Assembly (NCBI RefSeq): GCF_015832195.1
Contig: NC_052034.1
Coordinates: forward strand, 5,791,501-5,855,500
Origin: Motacilla alba alba
Lineage: Eukaryota; Chordata; Aves; Passeriformes; Motacillidae
DNA length: 64,000 nt
Direction of reading: 5' to 3'
In this document: positions 1 through 12,900 of the stretch, piece by piece
Position numbering within the stretch: position 1 is the stretch's first letter
Layout of the letters: every line of letters starts with the position of its first letter
The notes under the pieces: generated by a model
Database searches by the model: none
What the model saw: only the letters and a program-made list of their open reading frames with translations
What the model was told of the DNA's origin: nothing
Position numbers and translations under genes: made by a program

Positions 1-1140
1 CAGCCAGCTGAGCTTTGCCCAGTACTTCAAGCCGTGTTGGAAGGAGTTTCTGGTGTGTTAATCCAAATGAATGCTGGAAAAGCCACTGCAGTGAGTCTAT
101 GCAAGGCAGAGATGGCATCTTGCACTTTCCACAGCTGTGGTCCTTGTACCTTGGGCCTATTGTCCAACAGGTACAGATTGGGAGCTGCTCTTGATGAAGC
201 TGCCTGCAGCTGGGGTGTTGATGATTTGCTGTGAAGGGATTTACAAATGGATTTGGAATTGCCTCCTGCCCGGATACCAGGGACCAGGCAGTGCTGCTGA
301 TGGTGGGTGAATAAAACAGGAGGCTTGGACAGGGAAGTTCTGTGCTCATTCTTGCTGTGTAAGAGCCACAAGCCACAACACAGATGACACAATTAAAGAC
401 AATGATATTTTTGCTCCTGACAGTGTTTTGGTCAGCCCATGCTCTCCTCAGTCATTTCCCCATCCTGCCAGTTCCCTGCTTTGCTTTATAGCTGGAATGC
501 TGGTAGCTACACTGGGGAAGGCAAGGCCTGTGTTTGGGGGGAGATAAATGAAAAAGCAGAATTCCTGACTGTGCCTGCTGGGGAACAGAGTGGGTTGAAA
601 GGCTCGGTTCTCTTGGAGCTCAGTGCTGCTCTGTCTCCTGGTGCCACTCAACTTGAGCCACTCATCACAGCACTTCCAGTATGTTCCAGTTAGCCCCTGT
701 CAGTGCGTTGCTGAACGGCCACGTGTGGGGTGGGCGGCAGCACCAGACTGGGGTGGGATTTCCCAAATGCCCTGCAAGGAGGAGGAGGCAGCTCTGGGTG
801 TCAGTCAGCTTTCCAACCTAGGGAGTTCTGGAAGGTGCTGGGCACTGCTGCAGCTGCTGGCCTGGGGCCACTTGTCCCTGAGGCTCAGCTGTCTCATGCT
901 TCCCTAAATAGAAAGGGAAAAGGGTCTGAGCACTGTGACAGGGGTCAGCCATCCCAGCCGTGGGCTTTGTTGGCATGAACCTCCCCCTTCCTGCTCCCCA
1001 CACCCTTTGCAGCTCTGCAGGCAGAGGGGAGCTGGGATTTGCCCTGCCAGGTGGGAGGGGATTCCCTCTTGCTGCAGAGGGGTGCTGCCTGCCTGCAGCC
1101 AGGTGCCCCCCGAGCTGGCCCTGGCTCCCAGCCCTCCCCA
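1..1140. other. Upstream flank of UNC45B, no gene recognised
   Basis: No frame on either strand gives a protein I recognise. The longest open stretch is a 121-codon minus-strand frame at 27-392; its composition is unremarkable and it shows no domain. The right half (about 700-1140) becomes GC-rich and carries several CANNTG E-boxes leading into the UNC45B promoter. I looked for NLE1, which is close to UNC45B in mammals, and saw none of it, so any such neighbour lies outside the window. Confidence 0.5.
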
Positions 1141-1191
1141 GGCGTATAAAGCACAAGGGGACAAGGAGGGGACAGGCTGTGGTGACAGGTG
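851..1191 (+). promoter_or_regulatory. Putative UNC45B core promoter with TATA box and E-boxes
   Basis: A clean TATA box (TATAAA, 1145-1150, in the context CGTATAAAGC) lies about 95 bases before a good splice donor (GAA|GTGAGC, GT at 1244). E-boxes of the types favoured by MyoD-family factors occur at 851-856 and 886-891 (CAGCTG) and at 1048-1053, 1100-1105 and 1186-1191 (CAGGTG), with a further CACTTG at 869-874. Myogenic bHLH binding fits the muscle-restricted expression known for UNC45B. The motifs are read directly; promoter activity and the start site near 1175 are inferred. Confidence 0.5.
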
Positions 1192-1243
1192 ACGCTGACA
1201 GGCAGCAGGAGCTGCCAGGTCCTGCCCAAACTTGGAGTGGGAA
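1175..1243 (+). other. UNC45B: Inferred non-coding exon 1 of UNC45B
   Basis: The first coding base of UNC45B (1576) directly follows an acceptor (ctccag|ATG), so the 5' leader must come from an upstream exon. The best candidate lies between the TATA box at 1145 and the donor at 1244. Joining it to 1576 places GGGAA before ATGG, giving G at -3 and G at +4, a strong initiation context. The 5' boundary is a guess from TATA spacing. An alternative is that transcription starts further upstream, or that the acceptor-like sequence is itself transcribed leader. Confidence 0.4.
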
Positions 1244-1309
1244 GTGAGCTCTTTCCTGAGCCACACGGACTTTCTGTAGTGCTGGCAGATTTCTTTAATT
1301 CCTTTTCTT

Positions 1310-1346
1310 CTTGTTGTTTTTCTTTTTTTTTTTTTTTTTTTTTTTA
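1310..1346 (+). repeat. Poly(T) tract in UNC45B intron 1
   Basis: A nearly pure T run of more than 20 bases sits between the inferred first exon and the first coding exon. It is a simple homopolymer, possibly the reversed tail of an old retroelement, but no element body is recognisable beside it. Confidence 0.8.
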
Positions 1347-1575
1347 ATTGACTCCTAAGGATCTACATTGGTGGGAGAAACTTCTGAGAAGTCACAGCCT
1401 TGAAGAGAAATTTAGATCATCATTTTCAAAACTCTTTTCCCTGGTAAGCTGCTTTTATTAATGTGTGTTAATTATATGTCAGTCTCATGGTGGAACTCAG
1501 CTTGGGGGAGTAGGCAGGCAACCCAGGCAGTGGAAAATGGGACACAAATTGATGTTTTTCCTTCAAGCTCTCCAG

Positions 1576-4500
1576 ATGGAGGATCCCATTCAGCTGAAAG
1601 AGGAGGGCAATAAATATTTTCAGGCCAGTGACTACGAGAAAGCCCTTCAAAGCTACACTCAAGCCTTAAAGCTCAACAAGGACAAGGCGCTGCAGGCGGT
1701 GCTGTACAGGAACAGGGCAGCCTGCTTCCTCAAAAAGGTGAGAACAGCTCCTCTCACCTGGGCAGTGCTCAAGGGGAGAAGAGCAGCAGGGCAGCCAAGG
1801 GCACTCACTGGCTGTGGACCGGGTGGTTTGTCCATTTATTGAATAGGGTGTTCCCAGCTGGTGTGAAATGAAATGTTCTGGGCTTGTGCTGGAGCTTCAC
1901 TGAGGCGTCCCCCTGGGAAATGGGAACAGAGAGGTCCCAATGCCCATCAGCAATGGGGACATGCCCTGCTATTCCATGGCTAACAAATCTCTCCTTTCTG
2001 GTTTAACAGGAGGACTATGCCAAGGCAGCCTCGGATGCATCTAGAGGTAAGGAGGGGGCTGTTATGAGGAGAGCTGGATATATTTGCTCAGCCTGCTCTC
2101 ACATCTGCTTTTGGGACACTGTGGCCTTATTCCTTGATGTCCACTAACACCCAAGTGCTGAGGCCACAAGGGAATTCCTGGAAGTTCAAATGATGTTCCA
2201 ATTTGGTGTGCTGGTCCAGTCAGTGCTAATCAAGCACTTTTTGATGCTAATAACAAAGCAAATCACAGTTTGCACAGGCCACTCCCAAGCAGCAAGCTCT
2301 AATGCCTGGTATTTTGCATCCCCTTCCCAGCTATTGACATCAATGCTTCAGATATCAAAGCCTTGTACCGACGCAGCCAAGCCCTGGAAAAACTGGGCAA
2401 GTTAGACCAAGCATTCAAAGATGCTCAGAAATGTGCCACCCTCGAACCCCGCAACAAAAACTTCCAGGAGACCCTGAGGAGACTGGGGGCCAACATCCAG
2501 GAGAAGGTAAATGCCAGGAAACAGTGCTGGATTCACAGACCAGGGATGGGAAATCCTTGCTCTGGGTTGCATCAATGGATTGTTGGTCGTACTGGAAACT
2601 CATGGCAAAATAGGGGGATAAATGGACTCCATTGACTGGAAGTTCATACTTGATGTGTATAAATCTGAGGGTTGGGTTGATTGGTTAAATTAAAAAGTGT
2701 GGCAGCTCCCTCCTGAGGCTGGCCTGGTCCTGAGTGTCTTGGAAAGGTCTTGGCAAGGGTCTGGAACAGCTTTGGGCTGGGTCTGGCAGTCCCCACATTG
2801 CTACAGTTACTTACAGGGGTGCTGTGAAGAAACCCTTGCACCACTACCTCCTGTGAAGTCTCAGAAATTGAGGTTTAGGGCTGGCTCTGCCTGTGCCCAT
2901 GAGATGGGTAACGGATACTGATTGCTGAGAAATTCTACCTCCTGTTATTCAGCTTAAGTTGCCTGTGGTTTGAGGGGAGGGAGTATTCTTGAAGCACAAA
3001 GGAAAGCTGCTCCTCAGTTTTCTCCTCCTGATGCTCTGTGCTCTCTCTCTCTCGGCACAGCTGCGCATTCAGTTCTCCACAGACTCGAGGGTGCAGAAGA
3101 TGTTTGAGATCCTGCTGGATGAGAACAGTGACAAAGAGAAGCGAGAAAAGGTGAGAACTGCCCTGGACTTGGCAAAATGGCTGTTTGATGTCAGAGGCTG
3201 CTCCAGGGAGCAGAGCCTTTCCCTTCCCCACCTCCCTCCGGGTGGAGGATGAGGGAAGGAGCTGGAAGGTGAACTGCACTCAGAGAGAGGGAAAATCACC
3301 CCTGTGCCAAGGGAAGGTGGCCCAACCTCCCAAAATACCAAAGGTGGCATCAGCCTGGACTTCTGCTGAGGTCCTGCCACCCTCCAGATGTTCCTTCCAA
3401 GCAGTAACCCACTCTTACTGGGCAGAGCAGAGCCGATCCCTAAATGCACCTGGATCTACTGCCTGGTGGGGTCTGAGCTGATCTGCTGCATCTGTCAGGA
3501 GATGGTTCCCACCAGGGTCTCCCAGGGCTGCACAGAGATGTTCTGGAGGCTGGGCTGTGCCGCTGACCCCTGGTTCTTCTGCCTCCCACTTAGGCTGCAA
3601 ACAACCTCATAGTCCTGGGGCGGGAGGAAGCAGGTGCCGAGAGGATTTTCCAGAATAATGGGGTCAACTTGCTGCTGCAGCTGATAGAAACCAAGAACCC
3701 TGAGCTGATCCTGGCAGCCGTGAGGACACTTTCAGGAATGTGCACAGGACATAAGGCTCGGGTAAGGACAGAGTGCTTGGACCTTCACTGCTTTGCCTTT
3801 TGCACCTGGGGAGGGAGAAATTGAAATAGTTTGTGTTGTTTGTGAGCACTGGGAGAAGATTAAAACTCTGACTAGTACTGATTCCAGATTCACTGAGGAA
3901 AATAATTTCTTTGTCCTAGCTGAGCCTAGAGGACCCAGGGAGGAAAGACCTTTGCTAACACTGTCCTGTTGTCTCCTTCCTGGGGCCAGGCCACTGCCAT
4001 TCTCCATTACCTGGGCATCGACAGCATTTGCATGTGGATGTCGGTGGACAATGAAGAAATCTCCCTGGCTGTCTGCAACCTCCTGCAGACCATCACCGAC
4101 TGCCTGCTGGGCCAGGGGAAGGAGGAGCACCACGGCAAGGAGGAGGCTCTAGTGCTAGGTAACAGCACATCACCTGCTCTTCATTCCCTCTGCCTGCAGT
4201 AGGAGTGGGGCTCTGCTCCTGGGATTCCTCCTTATTCTTTGTGCTGAAGTGGGGACTTTACCCTTCAGCTGTACAGGAGGACAACCTGCACACAGCTCTT
4301 ATCCTCAATGGGCAGCTTAAATACTTCTGTTCCAGTTACACGATGGCTTTGAATGGTTTTGACTGAGCTCACCTGCTTTCAGAGGTAACTTTTTGTAACT
4401 GGCTACTACTGTTTTGCTTTCTTGCAGACACCAAGAAGGATTTGAGGATGATCACGATGCGTTTGCTGGATATGCTGGTCAGTAAGAAAGTGTCTGGGCA

Positions 4501-7500
4501 AGGGCGAGACCGAGCCCTCAACCTCCTCAACAAGAACATACCAAGGAAGGACCTGAAAGACCATGACAACAGCAGGAGCATCTTTGTCATCGACAATGGT
4601 GAGTCCTTGCCCTCCATCCTCTTCTGATTTGGGAGATGTGGAGCTGTGTGTTCTTGCCTGAATACCTCTAGAACTGGTCCTTCCTATAAAATAAATCCTC
4701 TCTGGCTTTTTTTGGTGCATACAAGCCTGGAGCAAAGTTAGACTTATTAGCAGGGAACAGTACTAAGAGAAAATCAACTGTGTATGAGAACAGGAGTCTT
4801 TGAGTTTCTAAGGGACTGCCTAATATCTCTGGTTAGTTTCTCCAATATATTTGCTAATGTTAGGAGGATTTGGCTTGGATAAATTGTCTGCTTTAGACAG
4901 GATGAGATGAGCACCTGCTGAGCTTGGTGGACCCATAAATTGATCAATTGTAAAACTGGAAAAGGGTGAGAAAATTGTGTGCTGTGTGTCTTTATAGTAA
5001 TTCCAATGCATGTATGTGTTACCAGTTTGACAGAAGTTATTTAATAATAATTCAGCAAAAAGGAGAAGTAAGTCATCCTCCAGAATCACTTGAAAGTGGC
5101 TGGGTTTTCCTCAGTCAGAGCCTCCAGCCTTGGAGGTCAGTAGGTTTAATGTCTCCTGACAAAAATAACAGGTCCAGCCAGGGGCCTAATGCAGTTCTGC
5201 TTATCTCACTCTGAGAACTGGGAAAAAGCCTGATGCTGCAAACCTGTAATGTCACCAGCAGAAGCTCCTCCCCAGTAAATATCTGAGTGTCTTTTTTTGC
5301 TTAAGACTTATGTGATTAGGCTGCAAAATAATTGAAAACCATCCAAGCTGGCTATTACACAGCAAGAAAGTAGCAAATGGTATCTTGAATTTTGCACAGA
5401 CCCTCTCCCCTCTGACAGCCATATCACTCTATCGTTTCCAGGCTTAAAAAAGATACTGAAAGTGGTGGGCCAGATTCCTGAGATGCCTGACTGCCTGCCA
5501 CTGACAGAGAACACCCAGCTGACTGCCTCTGTCCTCCTAAATAAGCTCTATGATGACCTGCGCTGCGACCCGGAGCGGGACAACTACCGGCTGATCTGCG
5601 AGGAGTACATCAAGTGAGTCGAGCTGAGCTGGCCCAGAGGGCAGAGCAGGGCTTCTTGAGGGTGAGATCTGGCACTTGAAGTCTGCTTGTGTTCAAAACT
5701 GGGGTTCTGGGAGATTATGACTTGCTTGAGATCCTGCTGGATCACAGCTTGCAGGAATTTACAGTCCCAAATATCCAATGTGATTCAGCAGCACGGCTGA
5801 GGGAGAACATCCTCTCTCCACTACTGTACAATACTCTACTCCCTCTATCCCATGCAGGAGCAAAATTGACCCACAAGATATGGATAAGACACTCCATGCT
5901 GTCCAGATTGTGTCTGGTGTTCTGCAAGGCCCCTTTGACTTGGGCAACAAGCTGCTTGGCATGAAGGGAGTGATGGAGATGATGGTTGCCCTGTGTGGGT
6001 CCGAGAGGGAGATTGACCAGCTGGTGGCTGTGGAAGCTCTCATCCACGCTTCCACCAAGCTGAGCCGAGCCACCTTCATCATCACCAACGGGGTGACGCT
6101 CCTGAAGGAGATCTACAAGAAGACCAAGAATGAGAAGATCAAAATCCGAGCTCTGGTGGTAAGGGTGCAGCCCCGCCTCTATTGCCTGCCACACTCGGCA
6201 GCTTAATCCCAGACTTGGGAGAGGAGGGAGGTTCTGGGGATGAGAGATGTGCTTAGGCTGTTTTGGGACAGCAACACAAGAGGATTAAGGACCTTTTCTC
6301 ACTGGTACATCCTTTTTGTCCTCCTCAGGGTCTCTGCAAGCTGGGCTCAGCAGGAGGCACAGACTATGGCCTGCGGCAGTTTGCTGAGGGCTCCACTGAG
6401 AAGTTAGCCAAGCAGTGCCGAAAGTGAGTGACTTCACTTCTTCCATCAGTTATTCCAATCTTTGCAAAGCACAATATGTTCCTCTCCCACGAGATCCTGC
6501 CCACACATCGCCTTCATTTCTTGTGCTGCCTGCCAGCTGACAGTGCCCCCAGAGCCATTGCACTGGGACGTGGGGCTCCTCTGTGCCTGAAGCAGCCATA
6601 TGCTCCTCCTGCCTCAATATCCAGAGGAGCCTTCTCCCTCCCTCACTGCCCATGGGAGACACCAGACCTGGTGCCTCCCTCTTTGCCAGAGTGGCACAGC
6701 CTAATTAATGCTTACTTTGAATATGCACAAGTCCCCTCTGAAGGTGAATTTGCCAGGTGGAGTAACCAAGGAGGTGGGATCAAGTCAGGAAGCGACTGAA
6801 TGGGTGGTCATTCCTGCAGGCATCTTGTGTTTCATGTGATGGAAAAGTGCTGAGTAGCTGTCCTGGTCTGTCATTCCCTGCAGCATTTACATCCCACAAG
6901 TTGGGCCATGGGGAGCAAGGTCACGTCTCAAGGGGAAGCATCCCCAGTCTGAGGAGCTGCAGCAGAACCTGAGGACATATTTGGGCCTGAATCAGTCTCA
7001 ATATCTGTTTTTCCTCCCTCTTTTTCCAGATAAGTTAGTTCTGGCTCCCGAGATAGAAATGTGAGTGTTTTTCTCTCTTCCAGGTGGTTGTGCAACACCA
7101 GCATTGATGCCCGCACCAGGAAATGGGCTGTGGAAGGGCTCTCGTACCTCACCCTCGATGCAGATGTGAAAGATGACTTTGTAGAAGATGAGCCAGCCCT
7201 GAAAGCTATGTTTGAGTTAGCCAAGGTCCATCTCCTTTCCTTGTTCTCTCATTCCTCTGGTAGCACCAAGTTCTCTCAGTTCTCCAGCTCTACACTGTGC
7301 CCCAGTCAGAAGGAGCTGTGACCCCGACCCCTCACCTCTGGTTCAGCAGAACTTCAGTTTTGCCTGTGCCCCAGAAACATCTCAGGGCTGCCACCATCCT
7401 GCTCTTCTCCCTAGGCTGAGGGAGGTTGCTCCTACCTTCACTGTCAGCAACTGCATGAAAACCAAAAGCACCGAGGTGTTGACAGAACCTGATGATGTCC

Positions 7501-10500
7501 AACACCTTGTTTGACCATGAAAACTTTCATGGGCTATAAAACTGGGGATAAAGCTAGGAACATTTCCACTAGTGAAAACACCATCCTGGCAGTCCAAAGG
7601 GACCTGTTTCCCTGCTGTGCCCTCCTCACCCTCACACAAGCTTTATTTTCCTGTGCAGGCAAGTGACAAAACAATCTTGTATTCTGTGGCTTCTGCGCTG
7701 GTGAACTGTACGAACAGCTACGATACCAAGGAGCTGGTCCCAGAGCTGGTGCAGCTGGCAAAATTCTCCAAACAGCACGTGCCTGAGGAGCACCCAAAGG
7801 TGGGTTGTGTCCCGCTGGAGGTGCTGTTCAGAAAGACTTTCTTCGGTGTATCCATTGTCACAGACTTCAGGTCTCCTGCCTCCAGACTGAAGCTGTTTGC
7901 TCTCCAAGCAGGCTTGGCTGTGAGGTGGCTGGATGGCAGAATGGCAGCTGCTAAGGGCTAATCCTTTCCCAATGTTTCCTCCTCAGGACAAGAAGGATTT
8001 CGTGGTGAAGCGGGTGAAGCGGTTGCTGAAGGCTGGGGTTGTCTCTGCCTTGGCCTGCATGGTGAAGGCTGACAGTGCCATTCTGACTGACCAGAGCAAG
8101 GAGCTCATTGCCAGGTGCCTTCACTGCAGTCCTGGGAGCTGGGAGTGCTGGACAGCCCCTGTGCCATGGGGATGGACACCTGGGGTGGGGCATTCTGCCT
8201 GTGGGGGAGCATGTGAAGCAAAGATTTAAAACCAAAGTTTTTATTCAGAGGTGTCATAAAAATTCATGTTCTGGCCCTCAAGCTGCCTTGCTGGAATGCA
8301 TTTTTGAGTTCTCTATACTGGTTCTGGCTGGAATAGAGTTCATTTTACAGACCTGAAAACTTCTTACTCTGCCATTTGTTACTTCCTCATAGAGTGCTGT
8401 GTGCATGGGGTTAAGCACCTGGAATTTACCTGGTGCCTCTGGCACCCCTGCAAAACCTCAGCCCCGTTCCACGAGGGCTGTTGGCTGTTGCTGTCCCCAT
8501 AGCTGTTTCACTGAGTGTTCTGTGCCCCTGCAGGGTGTTTCTTGCCTTGTGTGAAGACCCAAAGGACCGTGGGACCATTGTCGCTCAAGGTGGTGGGAAG
8601 GTGATTACCTTCATGTTCAGTGTTCCTGATGTGCTGTTAATGTCTGCTGGGAGCCTGGGGTCCTCTCCGGTGAGGGACAGTGACAGAAGAGCACAAGTTG
8701 TCCCTCCCAGGGCGATACTGACACTGCAGTCCCATCTCTGCAAAGCTCCAAAAAGTGATGTTCTTGGAGTGATGGAATAAGCTTGTGGTGCCTATTTGAG
8801 AACAAAAGCAGACATCACAGAGGGCTATGGGATATTTTCAACTTGTTTTAGTCCGTTGAGGCAGTCCTGTAAATCTTCTTAGAAAACGGAATGCTTTTTC
8901 CTGTGTCTCTCCAGGCCCTGATACCTCTGGCTGTGGAAGGCACAGATGTTGGCAAGATAAAGGCTTCTCATGCTCTGGCAAAAATTGCTGCTATCTCTAA
9001 TCCAGACATTGCATTCCCAGGGGAGAGGGTAAGCTTAAAAAATAATAATAAAAACAAAAGCATTGATACTTCCTTTTGCAAATGAAAATGGCTAATGCAG
9101 GCCTTCTCTTCCAGGTGTACGAGGTGGTGAGGCCCCTCGTCAGCCTGCTGAACACGGAGAGAGATGGCCTCCAGAACTACGAGGCTCTGCTAGGTCTCAC
9201 AAACTTTTCAGGAAGAAGTGATAAACTTAGGTGAGCTTTACTGCTTTTTAACCTTCCTTCTTCCCCAGGAGTGAATGTGAGTTACTTGTTGGACTATGAA
9301 GACTGGTCAGTTTGAGGTACCTTTGGCAGAGCTACAAAGGTCTCAGAGCTAAAAGATTGATGAGATAGGAAAGGGAGAGTGGCATATTTTCCTCTAGAAA
9401 CAGCAAAGGCATGAACTTCATCTGCATTAGACAGGGAATGAACCACATCATGAGCTCCAGACACTGACTTGTTTCAAGGCCTTCCCTGCAGTTATTGATA
9501 AGTTGGTTACTGCTTGACCTATAATGTGGGGTTTTTACTGCTCTTTGCCACAGGTTGAAGATAGTCAAAGAGAAGGCCCTGCCAGATATTGAAAACTACA
9601 TGTTTGAGAACCACGACCAACTTCGACAGGCAGCCACTGAGTGCATGTGCAACTTGGTGGTCAACAAGGAGGTAAAATCCCCCCTGGGCATGCCCAACCT
9701 GACTGCATGCACCTGGCCCTGCGAGGAGCTGTCCCTCACTGTGCTACCTCTGGGTATCTCTGGGGTTATTTTAGGTTCAGGAGCGGTTTGTGGCTGATGG
9801 CAATGACCGGCTGAAGTTGGTGGTGTTGCTGTGTGGTGAGGATGATGAGAAGGTTCAGGTTGCAGCAGCAGGAGCCCTGGCCATGCTTACAGCAGCGCAA
9901 AAGAAACTCTGCTCCAAGATGACTCAAGTGGTGAGGCCATAACTCTGACTGTGGGCAGTGTGTGGGATGTACCCTGCAAGGGTCCTGGCTCAGCTGTGAA
10001 AAGGTCTCTCCAAAGGAATATGCAATTTACTAGTTCAATACTGAGGAACCTAGAGAAGCTGGGACATGGGTGTGCATGCTTTGATAAATAACCTGAAATC
10101 CAAACCTTGTACCACCCCGAAATGAGAAGAGCTTGATTGATAACCTACTGAGCTTTAGAGATTCCAAAGGATGTCCCTTCCCTGCACAGATCTGTACACC
10201 CTGAGAACCCAGAGCCTGCACGGCTGAGTGTCTGAAGAGCTGTGGTTGAGAACGCCTGAACCCTATCTTGTTGTACACATTATTGCACTCTGGAGCTCGT
10301 TAAGATAAAATGACTAATCAAGCCAAAAGAGAAGCTCAAGAAGGTTGGGGTGGGGGAGTGTCTTGGTCATCTCAGCTATGTCAAGACTCTGGTCAGATTC
10401 TTTTCACAGAGATTATGCAGCAGACTGAGACATGTTCCCTGTTGTCCCAGTGCTGAGGAGTCTGACTTAGATGTAAGAAAAATTGGGTTAAAATGTTTGG

Positions 10501-10908
10501 AGTCAGGTCTCCTTAGTTAAAAAATGAAATAACCATAAGTGATATGAGTATTGCTCTTCCTTCTGCTGAAGGAAGCAAAAGTCATGTTCTTGGTTGAGAT
10601 ATTCTTCAGATCAGTACTAATGCTCTCTCTTTCCCTTGCAGACCACCCAGTGGCTCGAAATCCTGCAGAGGCTCTGCTTGCATGACAACATGGAGGTCCA
10701 GCACCGAGGACTGGTCATTGCTTTCAACTTAATCAGCTCTGACAAAGAGCTGGCCAAGAAGCTGGTGGAGTCAGAGCTCCTGGAGATCCTGACCTACGTC
10801 GGCAAGCAGGAGGATCACCCCAAGAAGCAGCACATCATAAATGTGGCACGTGATTGCCTCACCAAGTGCATGGATTACGAGCTGATCAAGCCTCTCTCTC
10901 GGGCGTGA
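1576..10908 (+). CDS. UNC45B: UNC45B, striated-muscle myosin chaperone (complete, 19 coding exons, 929 aa)
   Basis: UNC45B is a cytosolic co-chaperone that folds and assembles muscle myosin heads together with HSP90. Coding exons: 1576-1737, 2010-2046, 2331-2506, 3061-3150, 3594-3761, 3990-4158, 4428-4598, 5442-5613, 5858-6158, 6329-6423, 7084-7225, 7659-7799, 7987-8114, 8534-8600, 8915-9028, 9115-9230, 9554-9671, 9775-9930, 10642-10908. All junctions are GT-AG and keep frame. The total is 2790 bp including TGA. Residues 1 to about 115 are three TPR repeats (starts [29 protein letters not shown] in the third), the HSP90-binding module. An armadillo-like central region follows. From about residue 515 to the end is the UCS myosin-binding domain. 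The length matches vertebrate UNC45B (about 930 aa). I favour UNC45B over the paralogue UNC45A from remembered sequence similarity and the PEX12/AP2B1 context. No frameshift or missing exon was seen. Confidence 0.97.
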
Positions 10909-11440
10909 GGGGATGAAAAGCACCAAAAAAAGGCTGAGTGTGGGGAGAAAAAATGGAGAAATATGGAAAAGTGAGAGCCATGAGGAGAACCTAGTGCCAT
11001 TGTCAAGGCACGGAATAGTTTGGGGACGGCTTTGGAGGATCATAAGCTGTATCAGAAAAAGGAGGGAATTTGGCTGGGAAATTTGGGATGTGTCCATCTG
11101 AGAAATTCCCAGATGGTGTAAATCCTTTCTCTGCCCCCATTCAGCTGGTAATGATGAAAGCTTCAAGGCCCAGCTGTAAAAGAGTTGGTTGTGTTGGAGA
11201 CATGTCAGGAGGCTGTTGGAAGGAAACTCAACAAAGCTGAAATTGGTTCTGCCACCACCTCCAGCTCCTGGTACTTCTGGAATTCCCAGCAATGGTGGAA
11301 CAGGGAGGGTTAAGTGCCTTCTATAAAGTAGTCAGAAAATAGGATTTTAGCTGTGTGCGGTTTTGTTCATTTATTGGAAGCTGTGTGCCAAAGTGTGGGG
11401 ATGGTGGGTGAACTCTTAATAAATTCACTGCTTTGTTCCA
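10909..11440 (+). terminator. UNC45B: UNC45B 3' UTR with poly(A) signal
   Basis: The stop TGA at 10906-10908 is followed by about 510 bases of untranslated sequence. A canonical AATAAA lies at 11418-11423, with T/G-rich sequence (tgctttgttccatgtgg) just downstream, as expected for a cleavage element. The transcript probably ends near 11440. Further AT-rich AATAAA-like motifs occur around 11790 and could be alternative ends. Confidence 0.7.
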
Positions 11441-12490
11441 TGTGGAATTCCTGTTCTGATTTTATTAAGCTAAAGGAGAATTTAAGGCAAGTCTTGCATC
11501 ACGCCTGGAAAAGTGGAGTAATTGGTAACACGGGTTGAATTTTCATTCCTTGCAAACCATCCAGTGCTCCCAAACATAGCAGAGTCACAAAGGTGTCACA
11601 CCAAAGCACAGGGAATGTTGAAAATATCCCATTTATGAAAGAAACAGAATGAGAAGCAGCCCACCAGTCATCATCACATTAAACTTCATTACATAAATAT
11701 TTTCATTCAAGCACAGATTCTTAATGCAGGCTGTGGACAACAAAAAAAATCACAGACTGTTCTTTCCTGGGGAAAATCCCTAAACATGTAATAAATATAC
11801 TCTTATTCAATAATAATTTAAATATTAATTCAAACACATTAAAGTATTTCTGATCATACTAAATATTAGTGATGTTCACAATAGGCATAGCATGATGAAA
11901 TGTTGAGGTTTTGGGTTATCAAAGGAACCATGAGGATAGTTTTTTCTTGCATGTTCAGGAAAAAAAATAAATTGAAGTATCTCTAGTGTCCTGAATTTGG
12001 AAAAGATTGAAAATTTTAAGCGAGCAGGTTTGATAAGCTAAAGGCAGATTTATTTGGAGGGTGATTCCAGCTGTATTCAAGTGATGTAATCAGGTTCAGT
12101 TAAATCACTGGTGCTTTATAACCACAGCTGGGGGATATCAGGCTGCTCTTCCAAACCGAGGGAGCCACATTCTGTGATGGGAAACATGGTTTGTTTTCTG
12201 CCAGCCTTCAATTTTAGATACTCATTTTTAGGGCTTTTGAATCTGGCTTTCGAAAGTACTTTACATTACCTGTATTCAGGTTTACCTAACCAGGATCTCT
12301 GACACCAAGACAAAATGCCATTGGTATTGAAGGGCGAAGTTTCCCTTCTCCCAGTAAAGTTTCTCTTTGGAGCAACTGCATTCTACTAACTGACTGTTGC
12401 TGAAGTAGAGTGGGGAAATAACTTCTGTAAAAGCCATTTATTGGCATTTCTTTTAGCTAAACACGGGCAGAACACGAGCTTTACACTAAC
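11441..12490. other. AT-rich intergenic spacer
   Basis: This stretch lies between the end of UNC45B and the CpG island at 12.5 kb. It is AT-rich, with many short A and T runs and several stop codons in every frame. I see no conserved protein, RNA gene or dated repeat in it. Confidence 0.6.
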
Positions 12491-12499
12491 AGGGACCAC

Positions 12500-12900
12500 C
12501 CGCTCCCTCAGCCCCCTCAGGCTTCCTCAGGGCGGGAAACGCTCGCACCGCCCCCAGCCCCTCTAACGGGCCTTCCTATTGGCTCCCACCGGCAGAGCCG
12601 CGCGCTGTGATTGGTTGTTACCAGTGGGGAGGCGGGGCAAATGGGGCGGTTCCGCCCCGGCGCGGCCGGGCCTGCGGGAACGGAGCGGCGTGAGGGGGAC
12701 GGGACACGGGATATGGGGCACCGGGGCTGCGCAGCGGGGTCCGCGGGATTGTGGGGCCACTGTGGGGCAGCTGAGGGCTCGGAGTGTGCGGGGATGGGGA
12801 CACGGAGGGTGAGGGGACGCGGAAGCGGCTCTGGGGGCTGGTTGAGGAGCCCGAACCCGGCCGAGGTGTAGGGCATGTGGGGTTTACTGAGATGCGGGAG
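12500..12900. promoter_or_regulatory. CpG-island promoter between UNC45B and PEX12
   Basis: A sharp rise in G+C and CpG density stands out from AT-rich flanks. It contains two inverted CCAAT boxes (ATTGG near 12577 and 12608), GC-box motifs (GGCGGGGC near 12631, GGGGCGG near 12646) and dense CpG (ccggcgcggccgg near 12660). This is the layout of a TATA-less housekeeping promoter. It is too far from UNC45B (downstream of its end) and from PEX12 (4 kb past its 3' end) to serve either as a start site, so it probably drives a separate transcript. Confidence 0.65.

Noticed and set aside
27..392. 121-codon minus-strand frame at the left edge, considered as part of NLE1 or another neighbour
   Set aside because: The translation shows no WD repeats or other recognisable motif.
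895..910. Possible MEF2 site (CCTAAATAGA) upstream of UNC45B
   Set aside because: The core is two bases short of the YTA(A/T)4TAR consensus.
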